Below are positions 23,900-33,365 of a stretch of DNA of 64,000 nt, piece after piece. Both the position numbers and the translations under genes were made by a program. The first letter of the stretch is position 1. Every line of letters starts with the position of its first letter. Source of the DNA: Stutzerimonas urumqiensis (GTDB lineage Bacteria > Pseudomonadota > Gammaproteobacteria > Pseudomonadales > Pseudomonadaceae); assembly GCF_003640395.1 (NCBI RefSeq), contig NZ_RBZQ01000004.1, positions 62,001-126,000 on the forward strand, in the 5' to 3' direction. The notes under the pieces are model-generated. The model worked only from the letters and a program-made list of their open reading frames with translations. It was not told the DNA's origin and searched no databases.

Positions 23900-23927
23900 T
23901 AAAGTTTCAGCTTGTATGGCCCGATAA
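23900..23927 (+). promoter_or_regulatory. FliA (sigma-28) flagellar-class promoter of the chemoreceptor
   Basis: TAAAGTTT begins at 23900, and CCGATAA ends at 23927 inside GCCCGATAA. This matches the sigma-28 consensus TAAA/GCCGATAA with a spacer about one base longer than the ideal. It lies 57 bp before the chemoreceptor ATG. Confidence 0.8.
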
Positions 23928-23983
23928 AAGAGACAGGACGGCGCCGGGGAAGGCCGCCGACCACTTTTATTGGAGTAGTAGAG

Positions 23984-25609
23984 ATGTTTCTCCGGAATCT
24001 GAAGGTTTCATATCGCTTCGCGCTGGGCTTCGGCCTGATCGCGTTGCTCGTATTGGTGCTCGGCGTCGTCGCTACGGCCCGAATGGCGGACATGCGCAAG
24101 GAATCGCTCGAGGTCGACCAGAACTGGTTGCCGAGCATTACCGCGCTGGGCGAGTTGAGTACCGCGACGATGCGGCTGCGGGCACTCACCATGCGAGCCC
24201 TGGTGCAGCAGGATCCACAACAGCTTGCCGGCACGCTACAAACCTTGACGCAACTCGATGAACAGGTCGACGCCAAGAATGCGGCCTACCGGGAGCGCGT
24301 CACGATCGACAGCGAGCGCCAGGCCTATCAGCGATTCGATCAGGCGCTGGCCGGTTACCTGCCGATCCAGCGGGAGATCGTGCGACTTGTAACGGCTGGG
24401 CAGCGTGACGAGGCTATCGAGTTGCAGAATGGCCCGATCAATGGCCATGCGGACCAGATGACCGCTGCGCTCAGGGAGCTGCTGGAGATCAACCGCAACG
24501 AGGCGGCCGCGGCCGCGGCGCGCTCTGGCGCCGTCTACGAAAGCGCGATCACGCTGGTCATCGGTGCCATCCTGGTCACCGCGTTGCTCACCATCGTGCT
24601 GGCCTGGTCGTTCACCCGCAGCATCGTCCAGCCGCTCAACGAGGCGGTTACCCTCGCCGAAGCCGTGGCTGGAGGGGATCTGACCCAGACCATCGAGGTG
24701 ACCGGCAAGGACGAGCCCGCGCGACTGCTCGCGGCCCTGCGGACGATGCAGGGAAGCCTGCGCGATACCATCCAGAACATTTCGCACTCGTCCAATCAAC
24801 TGGCTTCCGCCGCGGAAGAGCTGAACGCCGTGACCGAGGATTCGACCCGTGGCCTGCATCAGCAGAACCACGAGATCGAGCAGGCCGCAGCCGCCGTCAA
24901 CGAGATGACCACGGCGGTCGATGAGGTGGCGCGCAATGCGGTGGCCACTTCGGAATCCTCGCGTGATTCGGATCGCATCGCCCAGCAAGGCCGCCAGCAG
25001 GTGATCAAGACCGTGTCGTCGATCGACCTCCTGGCCAATGACGTCACGGCAACGTCCGGCGAGGTCGGCCAACTGGCGGACAAGGTGCGGGACATTTCGC
25101 AGGTGCTCGACGTGATCCGCTCCATCGCCGAGCAGACCAACCTGTTGGCGCTCAATGCCGCGATCGAGGCCGCCCGGGCCGGCGAGGCGGGCCGCGGCTT
25201 CGCGGTGGTCGCGGACGAGGTGAGGGCATTGGCCCATCGGACCCAGCAATCCACCCATGAGATCGAGCAGATGATCGGTGGTGTGCAGCAGGGTGCCGAG
25301 AAAGCGGTCAGCGCGATGCAGTCGAGCAACGAGCGCGCCCGCAGTACCCTCGACGTCGCCAAGGCGGCGGGTGATGCGCTGGATGAGATCGCTCGCGCCA
25401 TCAGCGAGATCAGCGAGCGTAACCTGGTGATCGCCAGCGCTTCGGAGGAACAGGCCCAGGTGGCGCGCGAAGTCGACAAGAATCTTGTCAACATCCGCGA
25501 CCTGTCGCTGCAGAGCTCGGCGGGCGCCAATCAGACGAGCGCCGCGAGCCAAGAGCTGGCCAGGCTTGCGGTCGACCTCAACGGACTGGTCGCTCGCTTC
25601 CGCCTGTAA
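23984..25609 (+). CDS. Methyl-accepting chemotaxis protein
   Basis: Inner-membrane chemoreceptor that signals through CheW/CheA. The 541-residue protein has a membrane segment at about 13-33, a periplasmic four-helix-bundle sensor domain (about 35-185), a second membrane segment (about 190-210), a HAMP domain (about 212-265) and a cytoplasmic signalling domain with the hairpin tip EQTNLLALNAAIEAARAGE and ADEVRALA. The start MFLRNLKVS has GGAG eight bases upstream; an in-frame 24-codon extension lacks support. Ligand unknown. Monocistronic, with a FliA promoter and a terminator. Confidence 0.95.
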   Translation: MFLRNLKVSYRFALGFGLIALLVLVLGVVATARMADMRKESLEVDQNWLPSITALGELSTATMRLRALTMRALVQQDPQQLAGTLQTLTQLDEQVDAKNAAYRERVTIDSERQAYQRFDQALAGYLPIQREIVRLVTAGQRDEAIELQNGPINGHADQMTAALRELLEINRNEAAAAAARSGAVYESAITLVIGAILVTALLTIVLAWSFTRSIVQPLNEAVTLAEAVAGGDLTQTIEVTGKDEPARLLAALRTMQGSLRDTIQNISHSSNQLASAAEELNAVTEDSTRGLHQQNHEIEQAAAAVNEMTTAVDEVARNAVATSESSRDSDRIAQQGRQQVIKTVSSIDLLANDVTATSGEVGQLADKVRDISQVLDVIRSIAEQTNLLALNAAIEAARAGEAGRGFAVVADEVRALAHRTQQSTHEIEQMIGGVQQGAEKAVSAMQSSNERARSTLDVAKAAGDALDEIARAISEISERNLVIASASEEQAQVAREVDKNLVNIRDLSLQSSAGANQTSAASQELARLAVDLNGLVARFRL

Positions 25610-25625
25610 TCGCGTAGCCGCCTCG

Positions 25626-25651
25626 AACGCCCTGCAATCGCAGGGCGTTTC
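25626..25651 (+). terminator. Terminator after the chemoreceptor gene
   Basis: AACGCCCTGC and GCAGGGCGTT form a 10-bp stem with loop AATC, followed by a short T run, 17 bases after the stop codon. Confidence 0.8.
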
Positions 25652-25760
25652 GCTATGAAGCCGATTGGCAACGCTTATCGTCGATCGGCGAACCAAGGGT
25701 CGGCGGGGTTCTCCAACGTATCGGTACGTGAAGCCAATACCGATAAACCGAGGAGGAGCC

Positions 25761-27308
25761 ATGAGCGACGATCCCAAGACGCTGACGACCCGACAGGGTC
25801 ATCCGGTCCATAACAATCAGAGCCTGCGCAGTGTCGGCGAGCGCGGCCCGGCGACGCTTGAGAACTACCAGTTCATCGAAAAGATCACCCACTTCGACCG
25901 GGAACGCATTCCCGAGCGGGTGGTGCACGCGCGTGGGACGGCTGCGCATGGCTTTTTCGAGGCGTACGGCAAGATCGGCAACGAGCCGGCCAGCAAATAC
26001 ACGCGTGCCAAGGTGCTGACCCAGGCGGGCGTGCAGACGCCGGTCTTCCTGCGTTTTTCCACCGTGATCGGAAGCAAGGATTCGCCCGAGACCGCGCGCG
26101 ATCCCCGTGGCTTCGCGATCAAGTTCTATACCGTCGAGGGGAACTGGGACCTGGTCGGCAACAACCTGAAGATTTTCTTCATTCGCGACGCCATCAAGTT
26201 TCCCGACATGATCCACGCGTTCAAGCCGGATCCGATCAGCAATCGGCAAGAGGCCTGGCGCTTCTACGATTTCGTCCAGCACCATCCCGAAGCGCTGCAC
26301 ATGGTGACCTGGGTGAAGAGCCCGTGGGGCATCCCGGCCGATTACCGGCACATGGAAGGCTCCAGCGTGAACACCTACAAGCTGGTCAATGAGCAAGGCC
26401 AGGCCGTGCTGTGCAAATTCTCCTTCCAGCCGAAGCTTGGGGTGAAGAATCTGACCAGCGAGCAGGCCGCCGAAATCCAGGCCAAGGATGTGGGCCACGC
26501 GACACGCGATCTCTACGACGCGATCGAGCGCGGCGATTTCCCAGAGTGGGAGATGTGCGTCCAGGTCATGGCGGATGGCGAGCACCCCGAGCTCGATTTC
26601 GATCCGCTCGATGACACCAAGCGCTGGCCAGAGGACCAGTTCCCGCTGTTGCCGGTCGGACGGCTGGTGCTCAACCGTAATCCGTCGAACTTCTTTGCCG
26701 AGTCCGAACAGGCAGCGTTCGGCACGGGCGTGCTGGTCGACGGCATCGACTTCTCCGATGACAAGATGCTGCAAGGCCGCACCTTGTCCTACTCCGATAC
26801 GCAGCGTTACCGAGTGGGCGCCAACTATCTGCAATTGCCGATCAATGCGCCGAAATTTCACACGGCGACCAACCAGCGCGATGGGCAGATGGCGTTCTCC
26901 GTCGATGGCGGCGGCGAGAATCCTCACGTCAACTACGAGCCCAGCAGCCAGGGCGGCCTGCGTGAGGCGCCGCTATCGAGCAAGCCCTATGCCCAGTGGG
27001 TCGAAGGCGCGCTCGGTCGATATCAGACCACCAAGGCCCGCTCGGACTATGCGCAGGCCGGCGAGCGCTATCGCACGTTCGAAGACTGGGAGCGGGACGA
27101 CCTGATCAACAATTTGGTCGCTGACATGAAGGATTGCCCGGAAGACATCCAGCTGCGAATGGTCTGGCATTTCTGGCACTGCGACGAAGACTACGGCCGT
27201 CGTGTCGCACAGGGCGCCGGTATCGATCTGGAGAAAGCCAAAGCGCTGCCACCACTCGAAGGGCGACCGGCGCCCGGACAGGATTTTCCTGCCGGAACGG
27301 GCCGCTGA
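25761..27308 (+). CDS. Monofunctional haem catalase
   Basis: Converts hydrogen peroxide to water and oxygen. The 515-residue length fits a small-subunit catalase. Key residues are His56 in ERVVHARG, the distal Asn in LVGNN (about residue 137), and the haem-ligand Tyr in [12 protein letters not shown]. There is no signal peptide, so it is cytoplasmic. AGGAGGAG lies right before the ATG. It differs clearly from P. aeruginosa KatA as I know it, so no symbol is given. Flanked by terminators; the promoter region shows no clear OxyR site. Confidence 0.95.
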   Translation: MSDDPKTLTTRQGHPVHNNQSLRSVGERGPATLENYQFIEKITHFDRERIPERVVHARGTAAHGFFEAYGKIGNEPASKYTRAKVLTQAGVQTPVFLRFSTVIGSKDSPETARDPRGFAIKFYTVEGNWDLVGNNLKIFFIRDAIKFPDMIHAFKPDPISNRQEAWRFYDFVQHHPEALHMVTWVKSPWGIPADYRHMEGSSVNTYKLVNEQGQAVLCKFSFQPKLGVKNLTSEQAAEIQAKDVGHATRDLYDAIERGDFPEWEMCVQVMADGEHPELDFDPLDDTKRWPEDQFPLLPVGRLVLNRNPSNFFAESEQAAFGTGVLVDGIDFSDDKMLQGRTLSYSDTQRYRVGANYLQLPINAPKFHTATNQRDGQMAFSVDGGGENPHVNYEPSSQGGLREAPLSSKPYAQWVEGALGRYQTTKARSDYAQAGERYRTFEDWERDDLINNLVADMKDCPEDIQLRMVWHFWHCDEDYGRRVAQGAGIDLEKAKALPPLEGRPAPGQDFPAGTGR

Positions 27309-27312
27309 GTCG

Positions 27313-27343
27313 AAAGGGCCGTTGTGGAGGCGGCCCTTTTATT
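27313..27343. terminator. Terminator between catalase and folD (convergent)
   Basis: AAAGGGCCG and CGGCCCTTTT form a stem with loop TTGTGGAGG, located between the catalase stop and the folD stop. The flanking A and T runs allow use from both strands. Confidence 0.8.
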
Positions 27344-27349
27344 GGTGTG

Positions 27350-28204
27350 TTAGCGGTGCAGGGTGTCGGCGGCGTGGAGCGTGTTTTCGAGCAGGCAGGC
27401 ACGGGTCATCGGGCCGACGCCGCCAGGTACCGGCGTAATCCAGGCGGCCCGCTCGGCGGCAGTCTCGAAGGCGACGTCGCCGATCAGGGTGCCGTCGGCC
27501 TGCCGGTTGATGCCGACGTCGATGACGATTGCCCCTGGCTTGATCCATTCGCCTTTGACGAGTCCCGGCTTGCCAACCGCCACGACCACCAGGTCCGCGT
27601 CTTCCACGTGCTTTTTCAGATCACGCGTGAACCGGTGCGTCACGGTGGTGGTGCAGCCTGCCAGCAGCAACTCCAATGCCATCGGCCGGCCAACGATATT
27701 CGACGCACCGACCACCACGGCGTGGAGTCCGTGCAGGTCGATGCCGGTCGACTCGAGCAGGCGCATGATGCCTTTGGGTGTGCAAGGCCGCAGCAGCGGC
27801 ATGCGCTGGGCGAGACGGCCAACGTTGTAGGGATGGAAGCCGTCGACGTCCTTGTCTGGACGGATACGCTCCAGCAGCTGCGAGGCGTCCAGGTGGGCCG
27901 GCAATGGCAACTGGACCAGGATGCCGTCGATCTCTTCGTCTTCGTTTAGCCGATCGATCAGTTCAAGCAGCGCGGCCTGCGAGGTAGACGCCGGCAAATC
28001 ATGGGCGACCGATGTGAAGCCGACCTGCTCGCAGTCCTTGCGCTTATGCGCGACATACACCTCGGATGCGGGATCGTTTCCAACCAGGATCACGGCGAGT
28101 CCGGGCGCTCTGAGCCCTTGCTCGCGCCGTTCGGAAACGCGTGCGGCGATTTCGCACCGGATGGAGGCCGCGATCTCCTTCCCATCGATCAGTTGTGCCG
28201 TCAT
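27350..28204 (-). CDS. folD: Methylenetetrahydrofolate dehydrogenase / methenyltetrahydrofolate cyclohydrolase
   Basis: Bifunctional one-carbon enzyme interconverting 5,10-methylene-THF and 10-formyl-THF with NADP+. In 284 residues, [14 protein letters not shown] carries the catalytic lysine, [13 protein letters not shown] and [12 protein letters not shown] are family signatures, [12 protein letters not shown] is the cofactor site, and [11 protein letters not shown] lies near the C terminus. It starts MTAQLIDGK; upstream in-frame codons run into the tRNA promoter region and are not supported. Divergent from the tRNA cluster. Confidence 0.97.
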   Translation of the reverse strand: MTAQLIDGKEIAASIRCEIAARVSERREQGLRAPGLAVILVGNDPASEVYVAHKRKDCEQVGFTSVAHDLPASTSQAALLELIDRLNEDEEIDGILVQLPLPAHLDASQLLERIRPDKDVDGFHPYNVGRLAQRMPLLRPCTPKGIMRLLESTGIDLHGLHAVVVGASNIVGRPMALELLLAGCTTTVTHRFTRDLKKHVEDADLVVVAVGKPGLVKGEWIKPGAIVIDVGINRQADGTLIGDVAFETAAERAAWITPVPGGVGPMTRACLLENTLHAADTLHR

Positions 28205-28323
28205 GAATCTTGAACCGTGAAAAGACGAAGGGGCGGCATTCTCGCACGCGGCTCCCCAAGTTCCAAAGCATGCCGCGCCCAGGTCTAACCCCTTTATGAA
28301 AAAGAAATTTTTTGCACTCGTTG

Positions 28324-28352
28324 TTGACGCCGGCGGCAACCCCTCTTAACAT
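28324..28352 (+). promoter_or_regulatory. Promoter of the tRNA-Arg/His operon
   Basis: TTGACG (28324-28329), a 17-bp spacer and TAACAT (28347-28352) are followed by a GC-rich discriminator GCGCCCCGC, typical of stringently controlled tRNA promoters. The first tRNA starts about 100 bp downstream. Confidence 0.75.
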
Positions 28353-28450
28353 GCGCCCCGCTTGCCGAGCACAGCCTGTTTACCAGGCGGCGCTTTGGAA
28401 GCCTGCTTGATTCGAGCGTCATCTCTGCCCTGCATGCAGAAGCAGATTGA

Positions 28451-28527
28451 GCGCCCGTAGCTCAGCTGGATAGAGCATCCGCCTTCTAAGCGGATGGTCG
28501 CAGGTTCGAGTCCTGCCGGGCGCGCCA
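28451..28527 (+). tRNA. tRNA-Arg (anticodon UCU)
   Basis: A 77-nt cloverleaf with acceptor GCGCCCG/CGGGCGC, loop CTTCTAA giving anticodon TCT, TTCGAGT in the T loop and encoded CCA. Confidence 0.97.
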
Positions 28528-28561
28528 AGCGGCGACGCAACGAGTAGGGCAGAACGATATG

Positions 28562-28637
28562 GTGGGCGTAGCTCAGTTGGTAGAGCACAGGATTGTGGCT
28601 CCTGGTGTCGTGGGTTCGATTCCCATCGTCCACCCCA
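28562..28637 (+). tRNA. tRNA-His (anticodon GUG)
   Basis: Loop TTGTGGC gives anticodon GTG. The acceptor stem GTGGGCG/CGTCCAC is preceded by G at 28561, which can serve as the G-1 identity base opposite discriminator C. CCA is encoded. Confidence 0.97.
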
Positions 28638-28643
28638 TATTCG

Positions 28644-28672
28644 AAACGCCAGGCATTCGTGCCTGGCGTTTT
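28644..28672 (+). terminator. Hairpin terminator between tRNA-His and tRNA-Leu
   Basis: AAACGCCAGGCA and TGCCTGGCGTTT form a perfect stem with a TTCG loop plus one extra T. Its position suggests that tRNA-Leu has a separate transcript or is processed at this site. Confidence 0.65.
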
Positions 28673-28692
28673 GCGCTTTAACTTCGCAATTC

Positions 28693-28777
28693 GCGGACGT
28701 GGTGGAATTGGTAGACACGCTGGATTTAGGTTCCAGTGCCGAAAGGTGTGAGAGTTCGAGTCTCTCCGTCCGCACCA
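28693..28777 (+). tRNA. tRNA-Leu (anticodon UAG)
   Basis: An 85-nt class II tRNA with a long variable arm. Loop TTTAGGT gives anticodon TAG; acceptor GCGGACG/CGTCCGC, discriminator A, encoded CCA. Confidence 0.97.
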
Positions 28778-28823
28778 ATCGATGGTTTCACAAGGTCTCC
28801 AGACCTTCGCTGAAATACTCTAG

Positions 28824-28847
28824 AAGCCCCGTAAATGGGGCTTTTTT
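28824..28847 (+). terminator. Terminator of the tRNA cluster
   Basis: AAGCCCC and GGGGCTT flank the loop GTAAAT and are followed by TTTT, 47 bases after tRNA-Leu. Confidence 0.9.
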
Positions 28848-29253
28848 GTGTCTGGCGGTTTGTCCCGCACCATCGCACCTCAGCGCATCGGGGCGATACC
28901 CCAAGGCGGTCGTCCGACACGCCGCCCGGCAGGTGCACCTCGGTCAGGTCGGATCATGCATTCGGCCGAAATCTCCTACTCCGAAATCACATTCGCTCCA
29001 TTTCGTCGAGCGGCACACCATCACGCCAGGCTCTTCGTCCCCGTTTTCCGGAAAGCTTGAATGGATGCGTTTCGATCCGCGAAGCGCAGGCTGGACGGCA
29101 ACGAGAGTACGGGCGGCATATGCCCGGCCTGCCACATCGGACGCGATGAATCTGAGAGGGGTTTGTCGACTTAACCGAGTCCTGTACGACTAGATATGCG
29201 CTTCACGCTACCTGCGAAGCCACATCCAGTTAACAGTCAATTGGAGCCCAAAA
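28848..29253. other. Gene-free stretch at the left edge of the accessory region
   Basis: About 400 bp between the tRNA terminator and the VOC gene. I see no tRNA fragment, no integrase remnant and no open frame with a recognisable product or ribosome site. The local base composition is slightly more AT-rich around 28960-29010. Confidence 0.5.
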
Positions 29254-29733
29254 ATGACCAGCAAAAACACCATCTGCCTCTGGTACGACGGTACCGCGCT
29301 CGAGGCTGCAACCTTCTATGCCGAAACCTTTCCGGACAGCGCAGTGGTCGCGGTCCACCGCGCCCCAGGCGACTATCCCTCGGGCAAGCAGGGCGATGTC
29401 CTGACGGTCGAGTTCAGGGTGATGGGGATCCCTTGCCTCGGGCTAAACGGGGGACCGGCCTTCAGACATACCGAGGCGTTTTCGTTCCAGGTCGCCACCG
29501 ACGACCAGGCCGAGACGGACCGCTTGTGGAACGCGATCGTCGATAACGGCGGCCAGGAAAGCGAATGCGGCTGGTGCAAGGACAAGTGGGGCCTGTCGTG
29601 GCAAATCACGCCCCGCGTACTGACGGCCGCCTATACCAGCCCTGATCGAGCGGCGGCCAAGCGGGCATTCGAAGCAATGACGGGCATGCGCAAAATCGAC
29701 ATTGCGACGATCGAAGCGGCATTGAGGGGCTAA
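29254..29733 (+). CDS. VOC-superfamily (PhnB-like) protein
   Basis: A 159-residue glyoxalase-fold protein with the PhnB-like start TICLWYDGTALEAATFYAETF and the conserved GGPAFRHTEAFSFQV and CGWCKDKWGLSWQITP regions. The family is often mis-annotated as 3-demethylubiquinone methyltransferase; no methyltransferase motif is present. GGAG lies about seven bases before the ATG. Substrate unknown. It stands alone on the plus strand. Confidence 0.85.
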   Translation: MTSKNTICLWYDGTALEAATFYAETFPDSAVVAVHRAPGDYPSGKQGDVLTVEFRVMGIPCLGLNGGPAFRHTEAFSFQVATDDQAETDRLWNAIVDNGGQESECGWCKDKWGLSWQITPRVLTAAYTSPDRAAAKRAFEAMTGMRKIDIATIEAALRG

Positions 29734-29951
29734 TCGGGCCGACGCCTCCGCGGCGCACCCGGCAAAGGCGATTCGTTGCCAGAGAGAGGCCGAAGCCAAA
29801 CCAGGGCCGACGAGCCGTTCGCCAAGCGCCGAGGGTGCGTCCAGGTCCATAGGCCGCGCTCGTGGCGGCCGGCACGCCCAAAGGCGAGGGCGCCGATACT
29901 GCGTTAGCGTCTCAGCCAGGGCCAACGATCGAGGCAGCGCGAACGGGCGCT

Positions 29952-30710
29952 TCAGTGCCCGTGGTGGTCGCCGATGAACTTGCTCAGGAACTGCCGCGTG
30001 CGCTCGTGCTGCGGTGCGCTGAGCAGTCGCCTGGCGTCGCCCTGTTCGACGATCACCCCGTCGTCGATGAAGATCGCCCTGTCGGCCACGTCGCGGGCGA
30101 AGCTCATCTCGTGGGTGACGATGACCATGGTGCGCCTTTCCTCGGCCAGGCCGCGGAGGGTAGTGAGCACCTCGCCGACCAGCTCCGGATCGAGCGCCGA
30201 AGTCGGTTCGTCGAAGAGGATGACGTCCGGCTCCATCGCCAGCGCACGGGCGATCGCCACGCGCTGTTGCTGACCACCGGAGAGACGCCTGGGATAGGCA
30301 TCTTCCTTGCCATCCAGCCCGACCTTGGCCAGCAGCGCTCGGCCGCGCTCGATGGCCTTGCTGCGCGGCTCCTTCTTCACCTGCACCGGGCCCTCGATGA
30401 CATTCTCGAGGGCGGTGCGATGGGGGAACAGGTTGAAGTTCTGGAATACGAAACCGACGTGCTGGCGCAGCTCGCGGATCAGCTTTTGCTGCGGCTTGAG
30501 CGGTCTGCCGGCATCGATGTGGATATCGCCGACGCTGATCTGTCCGCCGCTGGGTGGTTCCAGCAAATTGAGGCAGCGCAGCAGAGTGGTCTTGCCCGAA
30601 CCGCTGGGGCCGATGATCGCCAGGACTTCGCCAGGCGCGATGTCGAGGTCGATGCCCTTGAGCACCGCCTGGCCATTGATTGATTTCCTGAGGTTGCGCA
30701 CGGAGATCAT
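29952..30710 (-). CDS. tcyN: Cystine ABC transporter ATP-binding protein
   Basis: ATPase of a polar amino acid importer. The 252-residue protein has Walker A GPSGSGKTT, Q-loop QNFNLFPH, signature LSGGQQQR, Walker B VILFDEPTSALD and the H-loop THE. Assigned to cystine because it lies in one operon with dcyD and genes matching TcyJ and TcyL. Its start overlaps the permease stop by one base. Confidence 0.9.
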   Translation of the reverse strand: MISVRNLRKSINGQAVLKGIDLDIAPGEVLAIIGPSGSGKTTLLRCLNLLEPPSGGQISVGDIHIDAGRPLKPQQKLIRELRQHVGFVFQNFNLFPHRTALENVIEGPVQVKKEPRSKAIERGRALLAKVGLDGKEDAYPRRLSGGQQQRVAIARALAMEPDVILFDEPTSALDPELVGEVLTTLRGLAEERRTMVIVTHEMSFARDVADRAIFIDDGVIVEQGDARRLLSAPQHERTRQFLSKFIGDHHGH

Positions 30711-31378
30711 CAGGCGTCCCTCTCGTGGCGGTTGACCCGGTCTTCCAGCCGACCCTGGAAGTGTGCCAGCACGCTGGCCAACAACCAGTAGATCAGCGCG
30801 GCGGCCAAGTACATGGTGAAGATCTCGAAGGTGCGTGCGGTAATAAGCTGCGCCTGGCGAAACAGCTCAGGCACCTGGATGGTGGCGGCCAGGGCGGTGT
30901 CCTTGACCAGCGAGATGAAGCTGTTGCCTAGCGGCGGCAGGGCGGTGCGTGCGGCCTGCGGCAGGATGGCCCGGTACAGGGTCTGCGCGCGGCTCATGCC
31001 GATGCTGGCGGCCGCCTCCCATTGGCCGCGGTCGATCGACGCGATCGCGGCGCGCAGGATCTCGGCGGTGTAGGCGGCCATGTTCAGCGAGAAGCCGATC
31101 AGCGCCGCCGGCAGCGGGTCGAGCTGGATACCCAGTTGCGGCAGGCCGTAATAGATCATGAACAGTTGCACCAGCAGGGGCGTGCCGCGAAAAAACGATA
31201 CATACACTCGCGCCAGCCACTGCAGCGGCCGAAAACCATACAGCCGCAGCAGGGCCAGGCCGAAGCCCAGCAGCAGGCCGAAGAACATTCCGCCCAGGCT
31301 CAGCACCACGGTCCACAAGGCGCCCTTGAGCAGAAAGGGCAGCGAGTCCAGCACCAGCTGCAGGTTGCCCTCGATCAT
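30710..31378 (-). CDS. tcyL: Cystine ABC transporter permease
   Basis: Inner-membrane subunit of the polar amino acid uptake (HisM/YecS) family, 222 residues with about five membrane helices. The EAA loop that contacts the ATPase is EAAASIGMSRAQTLYRAILP. The start overlaps the tcyJ stop (ATGA), so translation is coupled. The substrate is inferred from the operon. Confidence 0.9.
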   Translation of the reverse strand: MIEGNLQLVLDSLPFLLKGALWTVVLSLGGMFFGLLLGFGLALLRLYGFRPLQWLARVYVSFFRGTPLLVQLFMIYYGLPQLGIQLDPLPAALIGFSLNMAAYTAEILRAAIASIDRGQWEAAASIGMSRAQTLYRAILPQAARTALPPLGNSFISLVKDTALAATIQVPELFRQAQLITARTFEIFTMYLAAALIYWLLASVLAHFQGRLEDRVNRHERDA

Positions 31379-32172
31379 TGCGTGACGTCAGCCCCGAACC
31401 ACTTCTCGGAGAGCCGTTTCAGAGTGCCGTCGGCGCGCAGTTTGGCGATGGCCGCGTCGATGGCGGCGAGCAACTCCGGGTTGCCTTTGCGCAGGGCAAC
31501 GCCGGACTCCTGGCGGGAGAAGGCGTCACCGGCCACGGCCAGGCGATCGCCGGTTTTCTCGACCATCTCGAAGGCGGCCAGCCGGTCGACCAGGATCACG
31601 TCGATGCGGCCGACGGCAAGGTCCTGGAGCTTCGTCGGGTCATCGTCGTAGGTGCGGATGTCGGCTTGCGGCACGTTCTCCTTTAGCCATTGCTCGTAGT
31701 TCGTACCCAGGCCCACCCCAACCTTCTTGCCGGCCAGGTCAGCCGGGCTCTTGATACTGCCGGCATCGGCCTTGCGGGTCAGCGCCTGGATGCCGGAGAC
31801 GGTATAGGGCGTGGAGAAGTCGTACTTCTGTTTGCGCTCGTCGGAGATGGTCACCTGGTTGATCACAACGTCCAGGCGCCCTGATTCCAAGGCGGCGAGG
31901 ATGCCGTCCCACTTGGTCGGCTGGAACGCCGCCTTGACTCCCAGTTCCTCTGCCAGGGCGTTGGCGAAGTCGACCTCGAAACCGGTCAGCTGGCCGTTCT
32001 CGTCCTGATAGTTGAAGGGCGGATAGGTACCCTCCAAGCCAACCTCGAGGGTGCCTTTGGCCCTGATCTCGTCGAGCAGATCGGCGGCGAACACGGGGGT
32101 GAACAGGCTCGAGCCGAGCAGCAGGCTCAGGCCGCCGAGCAGGAAACGACGACGCAGCGTGGCAAATGTCAT
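31375..32172 (-). CDS. tcyJ: Cystine-binding periplasmic protein
   Basis: Family 3 solute-binding protein, 265 residues, close in length to E. coli TcyJ (FliY). Signal peptide to about residue 29 (ends TPVFA), then GTYPPFNYQDENGQLTGFEVD and VINQVTISDERKQKYDFS, typical of the family. The ATG at 32172 has GAGG six bases upstream; earlier in-frame starts lack a ribosome site. It is preceded by an AT-rich leader that separates it from dcyD. Confidence 0.92.
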   Translation of the reverse strand: MTFATLRRRFLLGGLSLLLGSSLFTPVFAADLLDEIRAKGTLEVGLEGTYPPFNYQDENGQLTGFEVDFANALAEELGVKAAFQPTKWDGILAALESGRLDVVINQVTISDERKQKYDFSTPYTVSGIQALTRKADAGSIKSPADLAGKKVGVGLGTNYEQWLKENVPQADIRTYDDDPTKLQDLAVGRIDVILVDRLAAFEMVEKTGDRLAVAGDAFSRQESGVALRKGNPELLAAIDAAIAKLRADGTLKRLSEKWFGADVTQ

Positions 32173-32284
32173 GGCAGGCCTCATAAAAATGGACAAACGT
32201 CATATAACTCTAAAGGCAGCTTGTTATTCGATAAAACAATCAGAAGTTATCGTAACCAAGCGTTCAGGAATAAAAACTCTGCGC
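32173..32284 (-). promoter_or_regulatory. AT-rich regulatory gap between dcyD and tcyJ
   Basis: This 112-bp gap is much more AT-rich than its surroundings and contains the imperfect inverted repeat TTGTT-N9-AACAA (32221-32239) and several TTAT/ATAA half-sites. This composition fits a CysB-type LysR target, as expected for sulfur genes, but no CysB site can be proven by eye. Confidence 0.4.
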
Positions 32285-33283
32285 TTACAGCGCCCATGGA
32301 TGATAGGCGAAGAGCGCCGGGGCACCGCCGGTATGCAGGAACAGCAGCGGACCCCGGCCGGGAAAGGCGCCGTGGGCGATGCCATCGAGCAGGCCGGCGA
32401 AGGCCTTGCCGGTGTACACCGGGTCGAGCAGCACGCCTTCCTGCTCGGCAAGCAGGCGGATTGCCGCCAGGGTGTCGGCATTCGGCTCGCCATAGCGCGG
32501 GGCGAAATACTGGTCCCACAGCTCGACCCTGAGGCCCGTCGGCACCTCGACGCCGAGCCGCTCGGCGGTGCCTCGCAGCAGGCCTTCGACCTTCGGCCGC
32601 TGTGTCGCCTGAAGCCGCGACACGGTGACGCCGACCACCCGGCTGCCCGGCCGAGCATATTCCAGCGCCAGGGCCAGGCCGCTGTGGGTCCCGGCGCTGC
32701 CAGACGCGAGGACCACGGCGGCAAACTCCTCGCCGGTACGATGCATCTGCTCGGCCAGCTCCAGGCCGGCGCGCACGTAACCCAGGGCGCCGAGCGCATT
32801 GGAGCCGCCGATGGGCACCACGTAAGGGTTGCGCCCAGCGCCGCGCAGGCGCTCGGCGACGGTCTGCAGCAGGGCGTCGGCATCGTCCAGGTTGGCGACC
32901 GCTTCGATCTCGCAGCCGAACAGGTCGAGCAGCAGGCGGTTGCCGTTGCCGAGGTAGTTGCCTTCGGCCGTCCCCAGCGGATTCTCCAGCAGCGCCAGGC
33001 AGCCCAGCCCGAGCCTGGCCGCCAGAGCCGCCGTCTGACGTACATGGTTGGACTGGATCGCGCCGGCAGTGACCAGCACGTCCGCGCCCAGAGCCTGCGC
33101 ATCGGCGCCGAGGTATTCGAGCTTGCGCGCCTTGTTGCCACCGAGGGCCAGCGGAGTGAGGTCGTCGCGCTTGATCCAGATATCCCGACCCAGGTGACGC
33201 GAGAGGCGTGGTAGATGTTCCAGGGGCGTGGCGCCGTCAATCAGCTCGAGGCGCGGGAAGCGGGCGAGGGCATCGGTGAGCAT
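32285..33283 (-). CDS. dcyD: D-cysteine desulfhydrase (PLP enzyme)
   Basis: Breaks D-cysteine into pyruvate, sulfide and ammonia. The 332-residue protein belongs to the ACC deaminase/D-cysteine desulfhydrase family: [19 protein letters not shown] carries the PLP lysine, [13 protein letters not shown] follows, and [11 protein letters not shown] is the phosphate-binding loop. The start [10 protein letters not shown] is used; 15 more in-frame codons upstream are unsupported. It precedes tcyJLN on the same strand; in E. coli the same genes are also clustered. ACC deaminase activity is less likely given the neighbours. Confidence 0.9.
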   Translation of the reverse strand: MLTDALARFPRLELIDGATPLEHLPRLSRHLGRDIWIKRDDLTPLALGGNKARKLEYLGADAQALGADVLVTAGAIQSNHVRQTAALAARLGLGCLALLENPLGTAEGNYLGNGNRLLLDLFGCEIEAVANLDDADALLQTVAERLRGAGRNPYVVPIGGSNALGALGYVRAGLELAEQMHRTGEEFAAVVLASGSAGTHSGLALALEYARPGSRVVGVTVSRLQATQRPKVEGLLRGTAERLGVEVPTGLRVELWDQYFAPRYGEPNADTLAAIRLLAEQEGVLLDPVYTGKAFAGLLDGIAHGAFPGRGPLLFLHTGGAPALFAYHPWAL

Positions 33284-33365
33284 CGGGCAGGCTTCTGAAC
33301 AGAGAGGAATAATCACTGTAGAAGGCAATTCAGCGCGCCAGCAAGCCGATACCCCGTGTCATGCC

